Source of the DNA: Fragilaria crotonensis
Taxonomy: Eukaryota; Bacillariophyta; Fragilariophyceae; Fragilariales; Fragilariaceae
Reading direction: 5' to 3'
Length of the DNA: 27,050 nucleotides
Assembly (NCBI GenBank): GCA_022925895.1
Contig: JAKSYS010000760.1
Coordinates: 1-27,050, forward strand
Positions 1 to 10,261 of the stretch are shown in pieces; the first letter of the stretch is position 1, and each line of letters starts with the position of its first letter. Made by a program: the position numbers and the translations under genes. The notes beneath the pieces were generated by a model. The model saw only the letters and a list, made by a program, of their open reading frames with translations, was not told where the DNA came from and did no database searches.

Positions 1-151
1 GTGGGTTGGGATGGGTCTGATGTCGGATGGCGTGATGGATGATGGCCATGAAAACGGGCTCCTGAATGTTATGAGACTGACTTCTCACCGACGTTCGCTG
101 CATTCTGAATCCCTCATCGCCAGAAGATACAAACACATTGACGTGCTGAGA

Positions 152-2317
152 ATGCAAGTATTGATATTTGCATTAATGACCATGTGCACCTGTACGTTAG
201 CTTTTGGCGTGGTTCGACGATTGGCGTCGGCACCTGCTCGATCCGTCCGACGAATGGCTTCCGTCTCTAATGCACAGAAGCTGTGCGGCATTGACTTTGT
301 TCAGAAGACTGTTGTGGATGTTTTGAACGATGTCTTTGATCCTTAGGAAATCGCCCGTGCGAATGCTCTGGCGAAACTCGATAAGGGCAACAAAAGAAGC
401 AGAAGAAACCAAAGAAAGGCGAGGATACTCCTCCTCCAACAGAACCGATAGAGCCTTCAATGTCGGATGAAGAAAAGATAGCTTTAGCGGATGCAGCAGC
501 TTCCGAAGCAAGGCCCTTCGGGCTATCTGACGCTATGGTTACTCCTGCTACTCGACCAGAGTTTGGAGACTATCAGGTTAATGCAGCAATGGGACTTGCC
601 AACGCGGTCGGTATGAATCCAAGGTACGTCTGATCTTGAGATCTCAAGTCTCATTTTTAATGACTCCTCTAATAGTGATGGAAAAATTCAGAGAGTGCGC
701 AGCCAAGATCGTCGAGGGGATCTTGCCCAAGATTGGCGAGCTTATGGAGGCACCTGAGATAGCCGGTCCGGGGTTCATCAATCTGAAGTTCAAAGAGGCT
801 TACCTGGAAGCTGCGGCAACCGCGATGGCCAAAGATGCGAATGGCCGAATGGGAGTCCCACTGACAGATCGAAAGCAAAAGATTGTCGTGGATTTTTCGT
901 CTCCCAATATTGCCAAGGAAATGCACGTTGGACATCTTCGATCGACAATCATTGGAGACACACTCTGCAACGTGTTGGAGTTTGCAGGGCATGATGTTGT
1001 CCGCCTCAATCATATCGGTGACTGGGGAACTCAATTTGGAATGCTTGTCGAACATTTACGAGATGAATATCCGGCGGCCTTGAACAAAGAGACCTCAGAG
1101 CAGGTCGAGCTGGGCGATCTCGTGTTGCTCTACAAGGCAGCCAAGAAGCGTTTTGACGTGGACGAGGACTTCAAAACTAGAGCTCGCGAGGGTGTCGTCA
1201 AATTGCAAGCAGGGAATGCAGAAGAACTTGCAGCGTGGGAATCGCTGTGTGCGGCCAGTCGCCTTGAATACCAGAAAAGATATACGACAAACTCAACATC
1301 AAGGGATTGAAAGAACGTGGAGAATCGTTTTACAATCCATACCTCAATGATGTTGTTAAGGATTTAGAGGAGCAAGGTTTGGCGGTGGAGAGTGAAGGTG
1401 CGAAAGTGGTCTTTCTCGAGGGATACGAGAACCGCGACGGCACGAAACTCCCGCTGTTGGTACAGAAATCTGACGGTGGTTTCAATTATGCTACAACCGA
1501 CCTTGCTGCCATTCGTCATCGAGTTCTGATGTCCAAGGGTGACGGTGGAGAGCAAGCGGACCGGGTACTGTATGTGACTGATGCAGGTCAATCTCAACAC
1601 TTCAGCATGGTTTTCCAGGCTGCTAAGAAGGCAAACTTTGTTCCAGAACATTCTTCATTGGAGCATGTACCTTTCGGTCTCGTCCAAGGCGAAGACGGCA
1701 AGAAATTCGCGACGCGATCCGGTGACACTGTGAAACTGAAGGATCTGCTGGACGAAGCTGTCCGCATTGCTGGTGAAGACATCAAAGCTCGGAATCCAGA
1801 CGAAGCATCGAGCGCGCAATTCGAGGAGGTCGCCACGACCGTCGGCATTGGCGCTGTCAAGTACGCAGACCTTTCCATGAACCGCGAATCTAACTATCGC
1901 TTCAGCTACGAGCGCATGCTAAGTCTGAATGGCAACACCGCTCCTTACATGTTATACGCGTATGCTCGCATTTGCAGTATCATTCGTAAGGCCGTGGACC
2001 AAACTGAAGGGAACGTTCAGTGGCCCGAATCGTCGCCAATTGTTATTTCGCATGATGCTGAACGCCAGCTTATTCGCAATTTGGTGAAGCTCCCCGATGT
2101 CTTAAGTGAAGTTGAACGAGAGCTGTATCCCAACCGTATGTGCGACTATCTGTTTGAAACATCGCAAAAATTTAACCAATTCTACGAGAACTGCTCGGTC
2201 AACAATGCTGAAACCCCTGAACTCAGAGCCAGTCGGTTATCCCTTTGCATGGCAACTGCCTCAACGATTCGCCTTCTGCTGAGCTTGTTGGGTATTCCGA
2301 CTGTGGAACGTCTATAA
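152..2317 (+). CDS. Arginyl-tRNA synthetase, two exons
   Basis: Class I aminoacyl-tRNA synthetase that charges tRNA-Arg with arginine using ATP. The class signature HVGH lies in MHVGHLRSTIIG (about 919-954), and the degenerate KMSKS region of eukaryotic ArgRS reads KKFATRSG (about 1700-1723). The N-terminal add-on domain ends in FGDYQVNAAMG, and EIAGPGFIN follows the intron. I place the intron at 624-691 (GTACGT to TTCAG) because it joins MNPR to ECAAKIVEGI, matching the NPREIA segment of human ArgRS. With ATG 152 the leader is hydrophobic (residues 1-20, ending CTLAFG) then Arg-rich, suggesting organelle targeting. A second ATG at 254 would give a cytosolic form, so one gene could serve several compartments. 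Two breaks lie at A4 runs (392-395 and 1275-1278); A5 restores the frame at both and gives about 699 residues. An in-frame TAG at 344-346 is unexplained. Identity is secure; the exact N-terminus is not. Confidence 0.96.
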
Positions 2318-3633
2318 GAGCATACGAATTTCCCATTATAGTGTGCCATTCTAACGCAGCTCGACATGAACTAATGTTTTATGTACCATTTTAATCTCTC
2401 ATTTGCTAGAGAAATACTTTGTTAACAACAATCATGGTTGCAATGTACGATACGCTTGCATGATTAGTTATCAACCGCATTGACTCGTGGTTTCTTCAGT
2501 TTCCAGACAGACACTTCACGACTACGAAGTCGCAAACTAGTCGTAGACCTCTCAGACGGGCATCGAGGGCGCTTCCCCATCAGCTCATGTTTCACTCACA
2601 ACAAAACCATTACAGAAAGAACGCGAGCAAGGCTGTTGTGGAAGAGAAGGTGACCTCGTTCATCTCAGAAATGCACTCCACGGAACGCGAGAGGTGTTTA
2701 TCCCCTTTGGAAACACCCACAGTTCCTATGGATTGATGGAAGAGGTAAGTGTTTGGTGGAATCCGTAAAGCCAGTGCAATCGTCGTTGCCCGTTTGTTCA
2801 CAGCTTTTCGTCAAATCCACGGGTCAAAGTGTTGCGTCGTCGTAGTCGTTAAGTACCTGGTAGTTTGTCGAAGGTGCTTCGTGAAACGGCACATCATAAG
2901 ATTGGCGTTGAAATGTTGAAACCATGATCGAAAGACTGTTCAGAACATTCTCGTCTTGAAAAAGTTTGCCCTTTCCACTTCCATGCCAGCACCGCCATCA
3001 ACTTTGATACTTTGATCTTTGATCCTTTCCCGTTTGCGGGATGCGTATCGGTCCAAGACCTATAATGTTCGTCACGTTGCTCGTGGAAGGTGACAGTGGA
3101 TAGTGGACTTGGCAGCTCAATTTCAGGATACAAAAGGTACTGTAACTCGTGATGGCAGTGCAACTGTACACCGTGAAACTCTCAACACACATTCCAGTAC
3201 TACAACACCGTTGTGAACTGTATGTGAAATACGGAGTACTCGTACGGAAAGTACCGGTACCTGGTACCTGGTACCTTGTACTTGTACCTGGTATGTCATA
3301 CTTGTACCTGCACCAGTAATCCAACCGAGTCCACTTCTGTAATTGCATACTTTTATGCATAACGGCATTTGTACCAAACACATATTAGCGCCCATAGCCC
3401 ATATGCATACAGCATACACGGTGTTCTGTGCACACTCAAGTGTATCGTAAACGACACCGGTTCAGTGTAGTCGTGCGTTGCGGTGTTGTGGAGGATAGCA
3501 ATTCCAGTAATCCTGTTCCTCTTCTCATCCAGCGAAGTGTAGTCATTCCAGTGGTGAAGTGGGATCGAGTGTGAAGAAACCGAAAGGTTCAAGATATTTA
3601 TTGAGCGCATTTCACACGAGTGAGCACATCATC
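2318..3633. other. Intergenic spacer, no recognisable gene
   Basis: This is the 3' flank of the ArgRS gene followed by the upstream region of the zinc-finger gene. The short open frames here show no family I recognise and no codon pattern like the neighbours. The only organised sequence is the GTAC-rich block near 3225-3320, listed separately. No tRNA-like arms were noticed. Confidence 0.6.
3225..3320. repeat. GTAC / TACCTGGTAC palindromic low-complexity block
   Basis: GTACC/GGTAC units overlap densely, including GGTACCTGGTACCTGGTACC and TTGTACCTGGTATGTCATAC. The same units recur in the spacers near 6310, 19030, 19560, 22285 and 26240. The block ends about 310 bp before the ATG of the zinc-finger gene, on its 5' side. 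I cannot tell whether it is regulatory, a decayed mobile element, or simple low-complexity DNA. Confidence 0.7.
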
Positions 3634-4770
3634 ATGAGTATATCCATCATGGTCGTCGACAGGGACGACAGCAATGTGAAGCATAAGCGGCGTTATTGCC
3701 GCATTCCCAACTGCTCCAAGATCGTGAAATCACAGGGTTTGTGTCAACGACACGGAGCCAAGACCAGAAAATGCAAAGTGGAGGAATGCCCGAAACAGGC
3801 CCAGGGAAACTTCGATGGCATGTGCAAATTCCATTTCAAGCAAACCAAGACGCAGCTCATAGCTAAGCCTTTGACAGAAGAAGATATGTCTCCAGAGCCA
3901 GTCGGAGAATCTGTTTTTGATTCGATACTTCCTGCATCTATTGGGTGGTCTGAAGAAAAGGAGGCAATGCCTCTTATCAAGCACCTCAAAGATGGCTTTG
4001 ATCGGCAGAAGCCAAGGGGTTGGCATCGCAATGAAGAGCGTCGTTCTAGAGGACTTCCTCCCGTTCCCAATCCAGCTGTTCAGCTGGAGGGATGGGAGCG
4101 AGAGTTAGTCTGGTTGGAAATTTGTCTATTGTCCGGCTGCCCTCAATCATCTTTTCGCCATCTAGCGAGAAGCTGGGGGCGCGACAAAGGCTTTCACATG
4201 GTGCTGGCACAATTCATTTGCGAGCGCCGGGGCGACGTTGAGCGAAAGAAGCGAGTCAAAGGTGAATCGCTCAATCGGAAGACTCGGCGCGTTCCCTTGG
4301 AGTTTGCACCCACCGGAGACGAGCCGCACAACGTCATGGACCTGGACGATGTTGAACTTGATATGTTTCCGTTCGATCTCAACTCGGCAAACGAGATTGA
4401 AGATCCCACCGTCAATTTTACACATATTCCCAACTTTACGAATCTTGGCAAGCGTGTAAGGCAACGTTCCATGGAGATGTCTCACATTCCGCAGCATCTG
4501 CTTCAGGAAGACCGCTCACCGGCGTTCGACCCGCATCTGTTGGTACATCAACAAGAACCACAACAACACCTCCGTCATCATCATGTGGACGTAGATTACA
4601 ACAACGCGGGCTACAATCCCTACTCCTACGTGGCTCCTCAGATTCAAATTCAACCCGAGTCTCCAATAATCAGCAAGACAGTTGTCGACCATGACGACTT
4701 GGAGTTTGAAGAAGATGTTTCATCGCCGAGGCGGACGGAACGTCGATCAGGGCAATACCTGCCAGTTTGA
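3634..4770 (+). CDS. WRKY19-like two-finger zinc-finger protein
   Basis: A 378-residue protein, probably nuclear, of the stramenopile family often labelled 'WRKY19-like'. Two tandem fingers are visible at residues 22-67: C-x4-C-x9-C-x2-H (CRIPNC..CQRH) and C-x4-C-x11-C-x2-H (CKVEEC..CKFH), joined by the family phrase IVKSQGLCQRHGAK. A conserved helical block follows at about residues 150-210 (GWERELVWLEICLLSG, then HLARSWGRDKGFHMVLAQF). The rest is low complexity: an acidic stretch, a His/Gln-rich patch (QQEPQQHLRHHH) and a polar tail. I chose ATG 3634 because upstream in-frame codons offer only a non-ATG start and do not resemble the family. The gene appears unbroken and intronless. Family membership is well supported; DNA or RNA binding and any target are inference, and despite the label I see no true WRKY domain. 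Confidence 0.82.
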   Translation: MSISIMVVDRDDSNVKHKRRYCRIPNCSKIVKSQGLCQRHGAKTRKCKVEECPKQAQGNFDGMCKFHFKQTKTQLIAKPLTEEDMSPEPVGESVFDSILPASIGWSEEKEAMPLIKHLKDGFDRQKPRGWHRNEERRSRGLPPVPNPAVQLEGWERELVWLEICLLSGCPQSSFRHLARSWGRDKGFHMVLAQFICERRGDVERKKRVKGESLNRKTRRVPLEFAPTGDEPHNVMDLDDVELDMFPFDLNSANEIEDPTVNFTHIPNFTNLGKRVRQRSMEMSHIPQHLLQEDRSPAFDPHLLVHQQEPQQHLRHHHVDVDYNNAGYNPYSYVAPQIQIQPESPIISKTVVDHDDLEFEEDVSSPRRTERRSGQYLPV

Positions 4771-5138
4771 TTCAAGCATCGACCCTGTCGCTGCGAAGTA
4801 AATGAACAATTCCGAGAACACATCCAACTGCTCAAGGACGAAGTTTCTTCTCAAGCAGTTTAAAGAGAATGCAATAGTTAGGGTACGATCTGTTTATTGA
4901 CTGCGTTTTCGATCTAATACAGCTAGAGCACGGTTAGGAATGGACGAACGAGCTGACAGCGCCTACGTGACCCGCAAGGATCACGAAGACCTTTCAGGCG
5001 AAGGAATGCGACAACGCTATTTGAATGAGTGTGCATTAGAAGACGTTATTCTGATTTATTATGAAATCACATAGTGTAAAGGGTGCAATTTCACGAGTGA
5101 ACAGTAAAATGATTCCTTGCTACCTGGTTCCCAGACAT
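4771..5138. other. Convergent 3'-3' spacer
   Basis: This 368 bp stretch separates the ends of the zinc-finger gene (+) and the HVA22-like gene (-). It should contain both transcription termination regions. I see no gene and no dense GTAC block here, unlike the spacers that lie upstream of genes. Confidence 0.6.
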
Positions 5139-6064
5139 CTAGCTAGTCTTCTTCGCTGGCTTTGCCTGTTCCAAGTAAGGAAGAAGGAGAGGTCGGACGA
5201 CATCGTTGTACACCATTTGTGCCCCCTGGAACTTGGGGTGGTAAAGCCAAAGGAAGAAACCGCACTTGATGTAGAAATAGAAGGGAATAAATGTAGTCAA
5301 AACCGATGCAGTAGACTCAACAATGGAGAATAGCGAGAAGACCACCCAATATGTAAGCCACTGAGTGTTGTCAGCCGTTTCGACAGAGTCGATGGCCTTG
5401 AACGACATGTAGGCAGGGTAGAAGAAACCCATAAGATCAGAGATAAGTTTCGCTCCGCCGACGACCCAGGTGAGGATAGTGAGAACGCTCGTGATCAGAA
5501 CAAAAAGGATTGCCTTTGGGACTTCGAACTTTGTTTCGAGATCCTTCAAGCGATCTGTTCTCGTTGTAGCAAGAGAAAGGTAGTGTGAGTGAACAGTAGA
5601 CACCTGACAATTGCGGCTCTCGTAACCAATATTCCCTCGCTGTGTTCCAGAAGGTACCTGGTATCATACGTGCCAAAATACGAATCCCACGGAACCGTGT
5701 TTAAAGGTGCCGCAACCCAAAACAACCAAGCAAACAGCACCGCATTGTACAGTGCATGAATCCACATTCCACATTGCCGTGGATCAACAGTGGAGACAAG
5801 ACAGGTCGATGCGAACCCAACAGGAAGTCGCAGGTTTCATTGTGAACATCCTGTGCAGGCAACAGAACAACATCACCCAACTGGCAGAATTTGCCGCACG
5901 TAGCCCCAGTATTGAACGATCGGAACCCCACAAAGGGATCTCAAAGAGAATGAATTTCGGAATCAATTGATACACGCACCATACTGAGTAAGCGATGGAT
6001 ACTTCACCATGAAAGCATCGATCTTCTGACAGATCTTATCGACTTGTGGAGGAAGGTGAACCAT
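5139..6064 (-). CDS. HVA22/DP1/Yop1 (REEP-type) ER membrane protein, two exons
   Basis: A TB2/DP1/HVA22-family protein; members are hairpin membrane proteins that shape tubular ER. Exon 1 is 6064-5980 (MVHLPPQVDKICQKIDAFM...YPSLTQY) and exon 2 is 5554-5139, joined across a 425 bp intron (donor GTGCGTG, acceptor AACAG). The splice completes a GAT codon and yields the family-like join YPSLTQY-DRLKDLETKFEVPKA. The product is 166 residues, normal for the family. Two long hydrophobic hairpin segments are visible, plus the family phrases YPAYMSFKAI, WLTYWVVF and IPFYFYIKCGFFLWLYHP, ending in a basic KPAKKTS tail. No frame break is needed. The intron holds one TACCTGGTA motif (about 5655). The gene is convergent with the zinc-finger gene. 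Identity is strong; the splice choice is inferred from frame and family match. Confidence 0.94.
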
Positions 6065-7248
6065 GGCTGCGGTCTTCGTTCGTTGCTTCGAAATCCGGTT
6101 TTGATGTGTGCAACTAGTCGTATAGAGAGTAAATACGAATGGGTCAAAAAATATTTTTTCGTTGCGAATTGCGTTTTTGAAAAATGACAAGGTGTTGGTT
6201 GCACCTGCTACTTTAATGTGACGTCGACAACAGAATATCCTCAAATATCTAAACCTTAGTGGAGATGCAGTCATTTGTTCAAGTTACAATCCTGTATGCA
6301 TACTTGCAAATGTAGTACCAGGTACATGTACTTGGCTACTTGCCTGTACCTGGTACTGTACCATGTCGAAGGAATCAACTACGATTCTACTGTATGATAT
6401 ATGATATAAACAAACAACAAACCGTCATCCTATCATCATATCATCATACTCTCTCTACTAGTAGAGAGTACAAGTTCCAGATACCAGGTACTCGAGTACA
6501 GTACCATACATATATGTGTACCAGGTACATGTACGGTACATATGTTATACAGTTTTACATGAATCCGAACCTTATATGGGGGGTACTTGTAACAGCTATG
6601 TACATGTACTACAGTACTGCTACTACCTGGTAGAAGTATGATGACATAAATGGAACGAGTTCTACGTAGTACTACGTGGTCCCAGGTACTACATTACCTT
6701 CCACGCCGAGTACTAGTACCTCAATGTTCCAGAATACTCCAAGTACCTGATACTAGTACCACGTACCTGTATGACGTATTCTGCATTCTTATTGTCCGCC
6801 AACTTCGTGGACTGCACTACTCGTAGCAGTAGCATTTTTCATGTACAGTACTAGTACCTGGACCCTGGAACTCGAAGTTCAAGTACTCGAGTCCTCCTGT
6901 ACTCTGGTACTCGAGTACAAGTACGCCGGAGTATGTACAGTACCTTGTAGTTCTACCAGTTACTTGTCGCAATAGTGAAATTTGTATTACTGATGTCGTA
7001 TCCTTTCTACGTTGTTAAAAAAACCTATCGAGGACGTGTACCCATACAGTACAATCGTATGTAAATACCGGTACGCACTGACGAATACCGCAACGAAAGT
7101 CGGTACAGTGGCAGGTGTTGCCATGACGGTAAGTTCGGGTTGGGGACAATCACCACGACGCCGAGACCAAGAGACGTAGACACATTGCCTCACTGGAGTC
7201 CCATTCGTCGCATCGCTATTGACCGCCATTCCTTGTGATCTCTTTACC
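6065..7248. promoter_or_regulatory. Divergent intergenic region rich in GTAC palindromes
   Basis: This spacer lies between two divergently oriented genes, so it should hold both promoters. The HVA22-like leader occupies the first part (6065 to about 6270). No coding sequence is recognisable. From about 6310 to 6960 it is dominated by GTAC, TACCTGGTAC and CTCGAGTAC units, listed separately. A promoter role rests only on position. Confidence 0.5.
6310..6960. repeat. Largest GTAC / TACCTGGTAC palindromic block
   Basis: About 650 bp in which GTAC recurs every few bases. Examples are CCTGTACCTGGTACTGTACC (6341-6360), TACCAGGTACTCGAGTAC (6482-6499), TGTACCAGGTACATGTACGG (6517-6536) and a CTCGAGTAC run at 6886-6925. 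Many units are self-complementary, so hairpins or cruciforms are possible. No ordered unit length is evident, which argues against a classical satellite. Confidence 0.75.
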
Positions 7249-7695
7249 ATGGCACCCGTCGTTGAAATGGAAGCTTTCATGAATGAGGACGTTTCATTTC
7301 AGACTGAAACGGAACAGAAGGAAGTGGGTGCCGAGGATGTTCCAACGAACAACGGAATCTTGTCCTCGGATGAAACCTACGACGCCGAGGACGAGAGGCG
7401 ATTCGTTTGGTTCCAGAAGGAAGTGGAACAGAAGAAACTTGAAGACTTGAAGTTCGCCAAACGAATGGATGCAAAGCAAGAAGAGTTCCCGGCCGAAAAT
7501 GCCAAACCAGCCTTTGATAAGAAGAAGGATTTCAAGGACAAGTTCCGTGCGGGTGGTGGTGCCAAGGAAAACTGGCTCGACCGATTTTACCAAGGGCAAA
7601 AATGCCTTTGTCCGCCCTTGCACAGTAGGATGGAAGAGTCAAAATCAACCCTCATGAGAGGTGGTGGAAACCGTACTCCGCGACAGAAGGGATAA
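7249..7695 (+). CDS. Small charged hypothetical protein
   Basis: I do not recognise this gene. ATG 7249 sits in a good context (ACCATGG) and opens a 148-residue frame. The first half is acidic (MEAFMNEDVSFQTETEQKEV, ETYDAEDERR). It is followed by a charged, probably helical stretch (EVEQKKLEDLKFAKRMDAKQEE) and a basic Gly/Lys region (KKKDFKDKFRAGGGAKENW). The end is doubtful. After about position 7580 the +1 frame gives FTKGKNAFVRPCTVGW, which reads more naturally than the annotated frame's QKCLCPPLHSRM, so an indel or an unspliced intron may lie there. No membrane segment or signal peptide is visible. It may be a nuclear or RNA-associated protein, but that is only a guess from composition. 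Confidence 0.45.
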   Translation: MAPVVEMEAFMNEDVSFQTETEQKEVGAEDVPTNNGILSSDETYDAEDERRFVWFQKEVEQKKLEDLKFAKRMDAKQEEFPAENAKPAFDKKKDFKDKFRAGGGAKENWLDRFYQGQKCLCPPLHSRMEESKSTLMRGGGNRTPRQKG

Positions 7696-9148
7696 AAGGG
7701 TTGTTGTCGCCAGCAGGCGGCTGTTGCCCCTGAACGTCCCGAATCCTGAACCGAAATCTCAGAATTACACTTATGCTTGCGTCCATTATCGGATAATCAA
7801 AAAGAGCCAATAACATCTTAGCCGAGCTTGGTTTTTATCTTTATCGTCTCCGTGTGCCTATGCAGCTTAGGGAGCGCAAGACGATCCAAGGTTAGAACAT
7901 GGGAGCACTCTTGCCGAATATGATTCCGGTGTGGGTTCGGAATGCTGTTGGATTCTCTATCTCATCGGATTCGGGTTGGCTCATCCGCGACGAACGCATC
8001 AGTATTGGGATCGAATTAAGAGTTTTATCCTTCGGCTGGACAGTGCTGAACGTGACTAGGCGACCCAGATGTCGCAGAAAGACTCCCAATTGGGATTGTC
8101 TTTGGGAGTTGCCCAAGCATATTCATAACTAGAATCGTTACGTCATCTACCACTTGTGGCGTGCTTCAAGAGACCCTCGCCACTCTTTCGATTCATATCG
8201 CGAATTGCGTGGAAATGGAGTTAGTTTTCCTAATGCTCGCCTAGTAATCAATACGCAACTTCGCGCAAGGCTGGTTGTAATCCCATTCTCATGACATGAA
8301 ACGCTGAGAAATTTTTACAAAGTGAATTCTCGCGGGAGTTTCGAAAAATGTTGCAGGTCACACTAACTTAGGAGCAATTACATGATCTCTAGTCATCCTG
8401 ATCTGAGTACGGATTACCAAAATAGGTTCTCGAGTACGAAGCAACAAAGCAGAAGTCCTGCCGACTGCAGACTTTATTTGATGTCATATCATGTATCTCG
8501 ATCGCAATTGCAACCACTGTATCTGGAACAAGTTTGGGCTCTACACGGCCCGAGGAAATGGTGCAGACCAGATCTGACATTGCTATCCCAATCCCACGGT
8601 GGTTGGAAAGAATGTCCTTACTACACGGAGAACTGAAACGGCACAGAGTTGTATCGTTGTAGATGTGATGCCGCGCGTGACTGAACCAAGGACGGAAAGC
8701 TAGAGCGGTACAGGTAGTATCGGCCCACGATTAATCATCCACTAAGAGGTAGCTCCTAAGTTGGTAGGGGTGCAAAGACTGCGACTAGAGTACTGCAAAA
8801 CGAGAAATAAAGAGTTGTATCGTGTTATATTGCATTGGCATGATAGCCAACAGGATACAACAGTTCCAGGCTCCAGGTAGGTACAACTAGATACTCTACT
8901 CGTACTCGCATATTTGCAGACCATGTTTGATTGGTTTGTGAACGGGATTGGGCTTCAAGTCGTGATGTGTTGTTGATATGTCGTATCGTTTTTAGTGTGT
9001 ATCAATTCGGGTATGTCAATCTATGTCACCCGGGATGTCGGTACTGCATCCACCATCTGAATCGTTCGCTATGACCTGCGACGTGACCTACGACATCTGA
9101 TCTCCGGGAAAGTACCATGTGAGAGCTGCGAAGGAACCCTCTCGAACG
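7696..9148. other. Gene-poor spacer before the retrotransposon
   Basis: I find no recognisable gene in these 1.45 kb. Open frames at 7899-8132 (+), 7892-8116 (-) and 8382-8636 (+) are short, have no familiar motif and oppose one another. A few scattered GTAC units occur near 8870-8910. The right edge is the inferred insertion point of the retrotransposon. Confidence 0.55.
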
Positions 9149-9386
9149 TTACATTTAAGACTTAGGCCAAACTGCAGTAGGCGTACTAGCGCACATAGTA
9201 CACTACACCATAGCCTACAGCCTTAGTTGCTACGTAGTCGGGTATGATGGACCAGGACAGCCAGTAGTACCATACTACTGGCGGGAAATTACTGTACCTG
9301 GATGGAGAATCGATCACTCACTTTTCTCATGAGTGATCGAACGATGGCAATGGTGATGTTACATCTGCCTAACCATTTTTCGCTAC
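9149..9386 (+). repeat. Split direct repeat A1
   Basis: 238 bp matching A2 at 17033-17270 with a handful of substitutions and small indels (I estimate about 96% identity by eye). It contains two inverted repeats: an 8 bp stem with 5 nt loop (CCAGTAGT/ACTACTGG, 9261-9281) and a 10 bp stem with 9 nt loop (CGATCACTCA/TGAGTGATCG, 9311-9339). The left edge is placed where similarity to A2 begins (TTACA..AAGAC). It marks the 5' end of the element. Confidence 0.9.
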
Positions 9387-10261
9387 AACTTGTGAGCCGA
9401 GTAAAAACACAAATACGACACTACATTATAGCAATGTATGTGTCCAACAACAATTGTACAACCATTACAGCAACAAACGCGATCCTGCGATCCTGCAATC
9501 AGCGCCGCCGCCAAAAATCATCACGATAAAAAAATCACATCAAAACGCATCAAGCGATGCTAACAAAACTAGCGATCAAGCGATCAACCAAACAACCCAA
9601 TCTACAACTTTTGTAAACGAATACATTAGTCCGAGTAGTAGTGCAACAACAAATAAACATCATTGCAACTTCACAATGATGGCGCCACCATCATAAAACT
9701 CGAACAAACCGAGTCATGTACTCAAAAAGTTCTCTATCTGTAAAAGACATTTCAAACACACACCAACTGTACTAAATACGAGCAATCAAACACGCAGACA
9801 TCCAAGAACACTAAATAGCCAACGTGTAATTTATACATACAGGAGACCAATATATCCTACCCAACAAAAATAGTACAACGTACTACCATATACAACTTAA
9901 GTACACTACTAAATAGCGTACCTACACCTACAAACACAAACGAAGTAGTACCCGAAATACAATGGAAAACTAAGACCACAATGACCAAAAACAAAACATT
10001 CAAAATCAAGAGATTTATCGTCTGTGTGACTAAATATACATGCACACCTATAATACCTGCCCCATTTCCAAACAACCCCAAACCCACTTCGAATCCAGTC
10101 CCAACGATACAGCAAACATTCTACCCTGCTTTATACACCAAAGTAATACTAGAAAGCAAAGCCATTCACACACCCATGTATAAAGTGAATTTATGCACAC
10201 AAAAAAGCAATCTCAACAACCTCCCGTCTAAACTCCAAAGTGCAACAAACCTCTTTCAACC
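9387..10261 (+). other. Untranslated leader of the retrotransposon
   Basis: About 875 bp between repeat A1 and the first ORF. It is strongly A/C-rich on the plus strand, with many CAA/ACA triplets. Open frames occur because stop codons are rare in such sequence, but none shows protein-like organisation. It is probably the element's 5' leader. Confidence 0.55.

Noticed and set aside
5061..5333. Plus-strand frame over the HVA22-like exon
   Set aside because: It is the antisense shadow of a clearly recognisable membrane protein gene.
6310..6960. GTAC block as a classical tandem satellite
   Set aside because: No constant unit length or head-to-tail order could be found by eye; it is a mix of short palindromic units.
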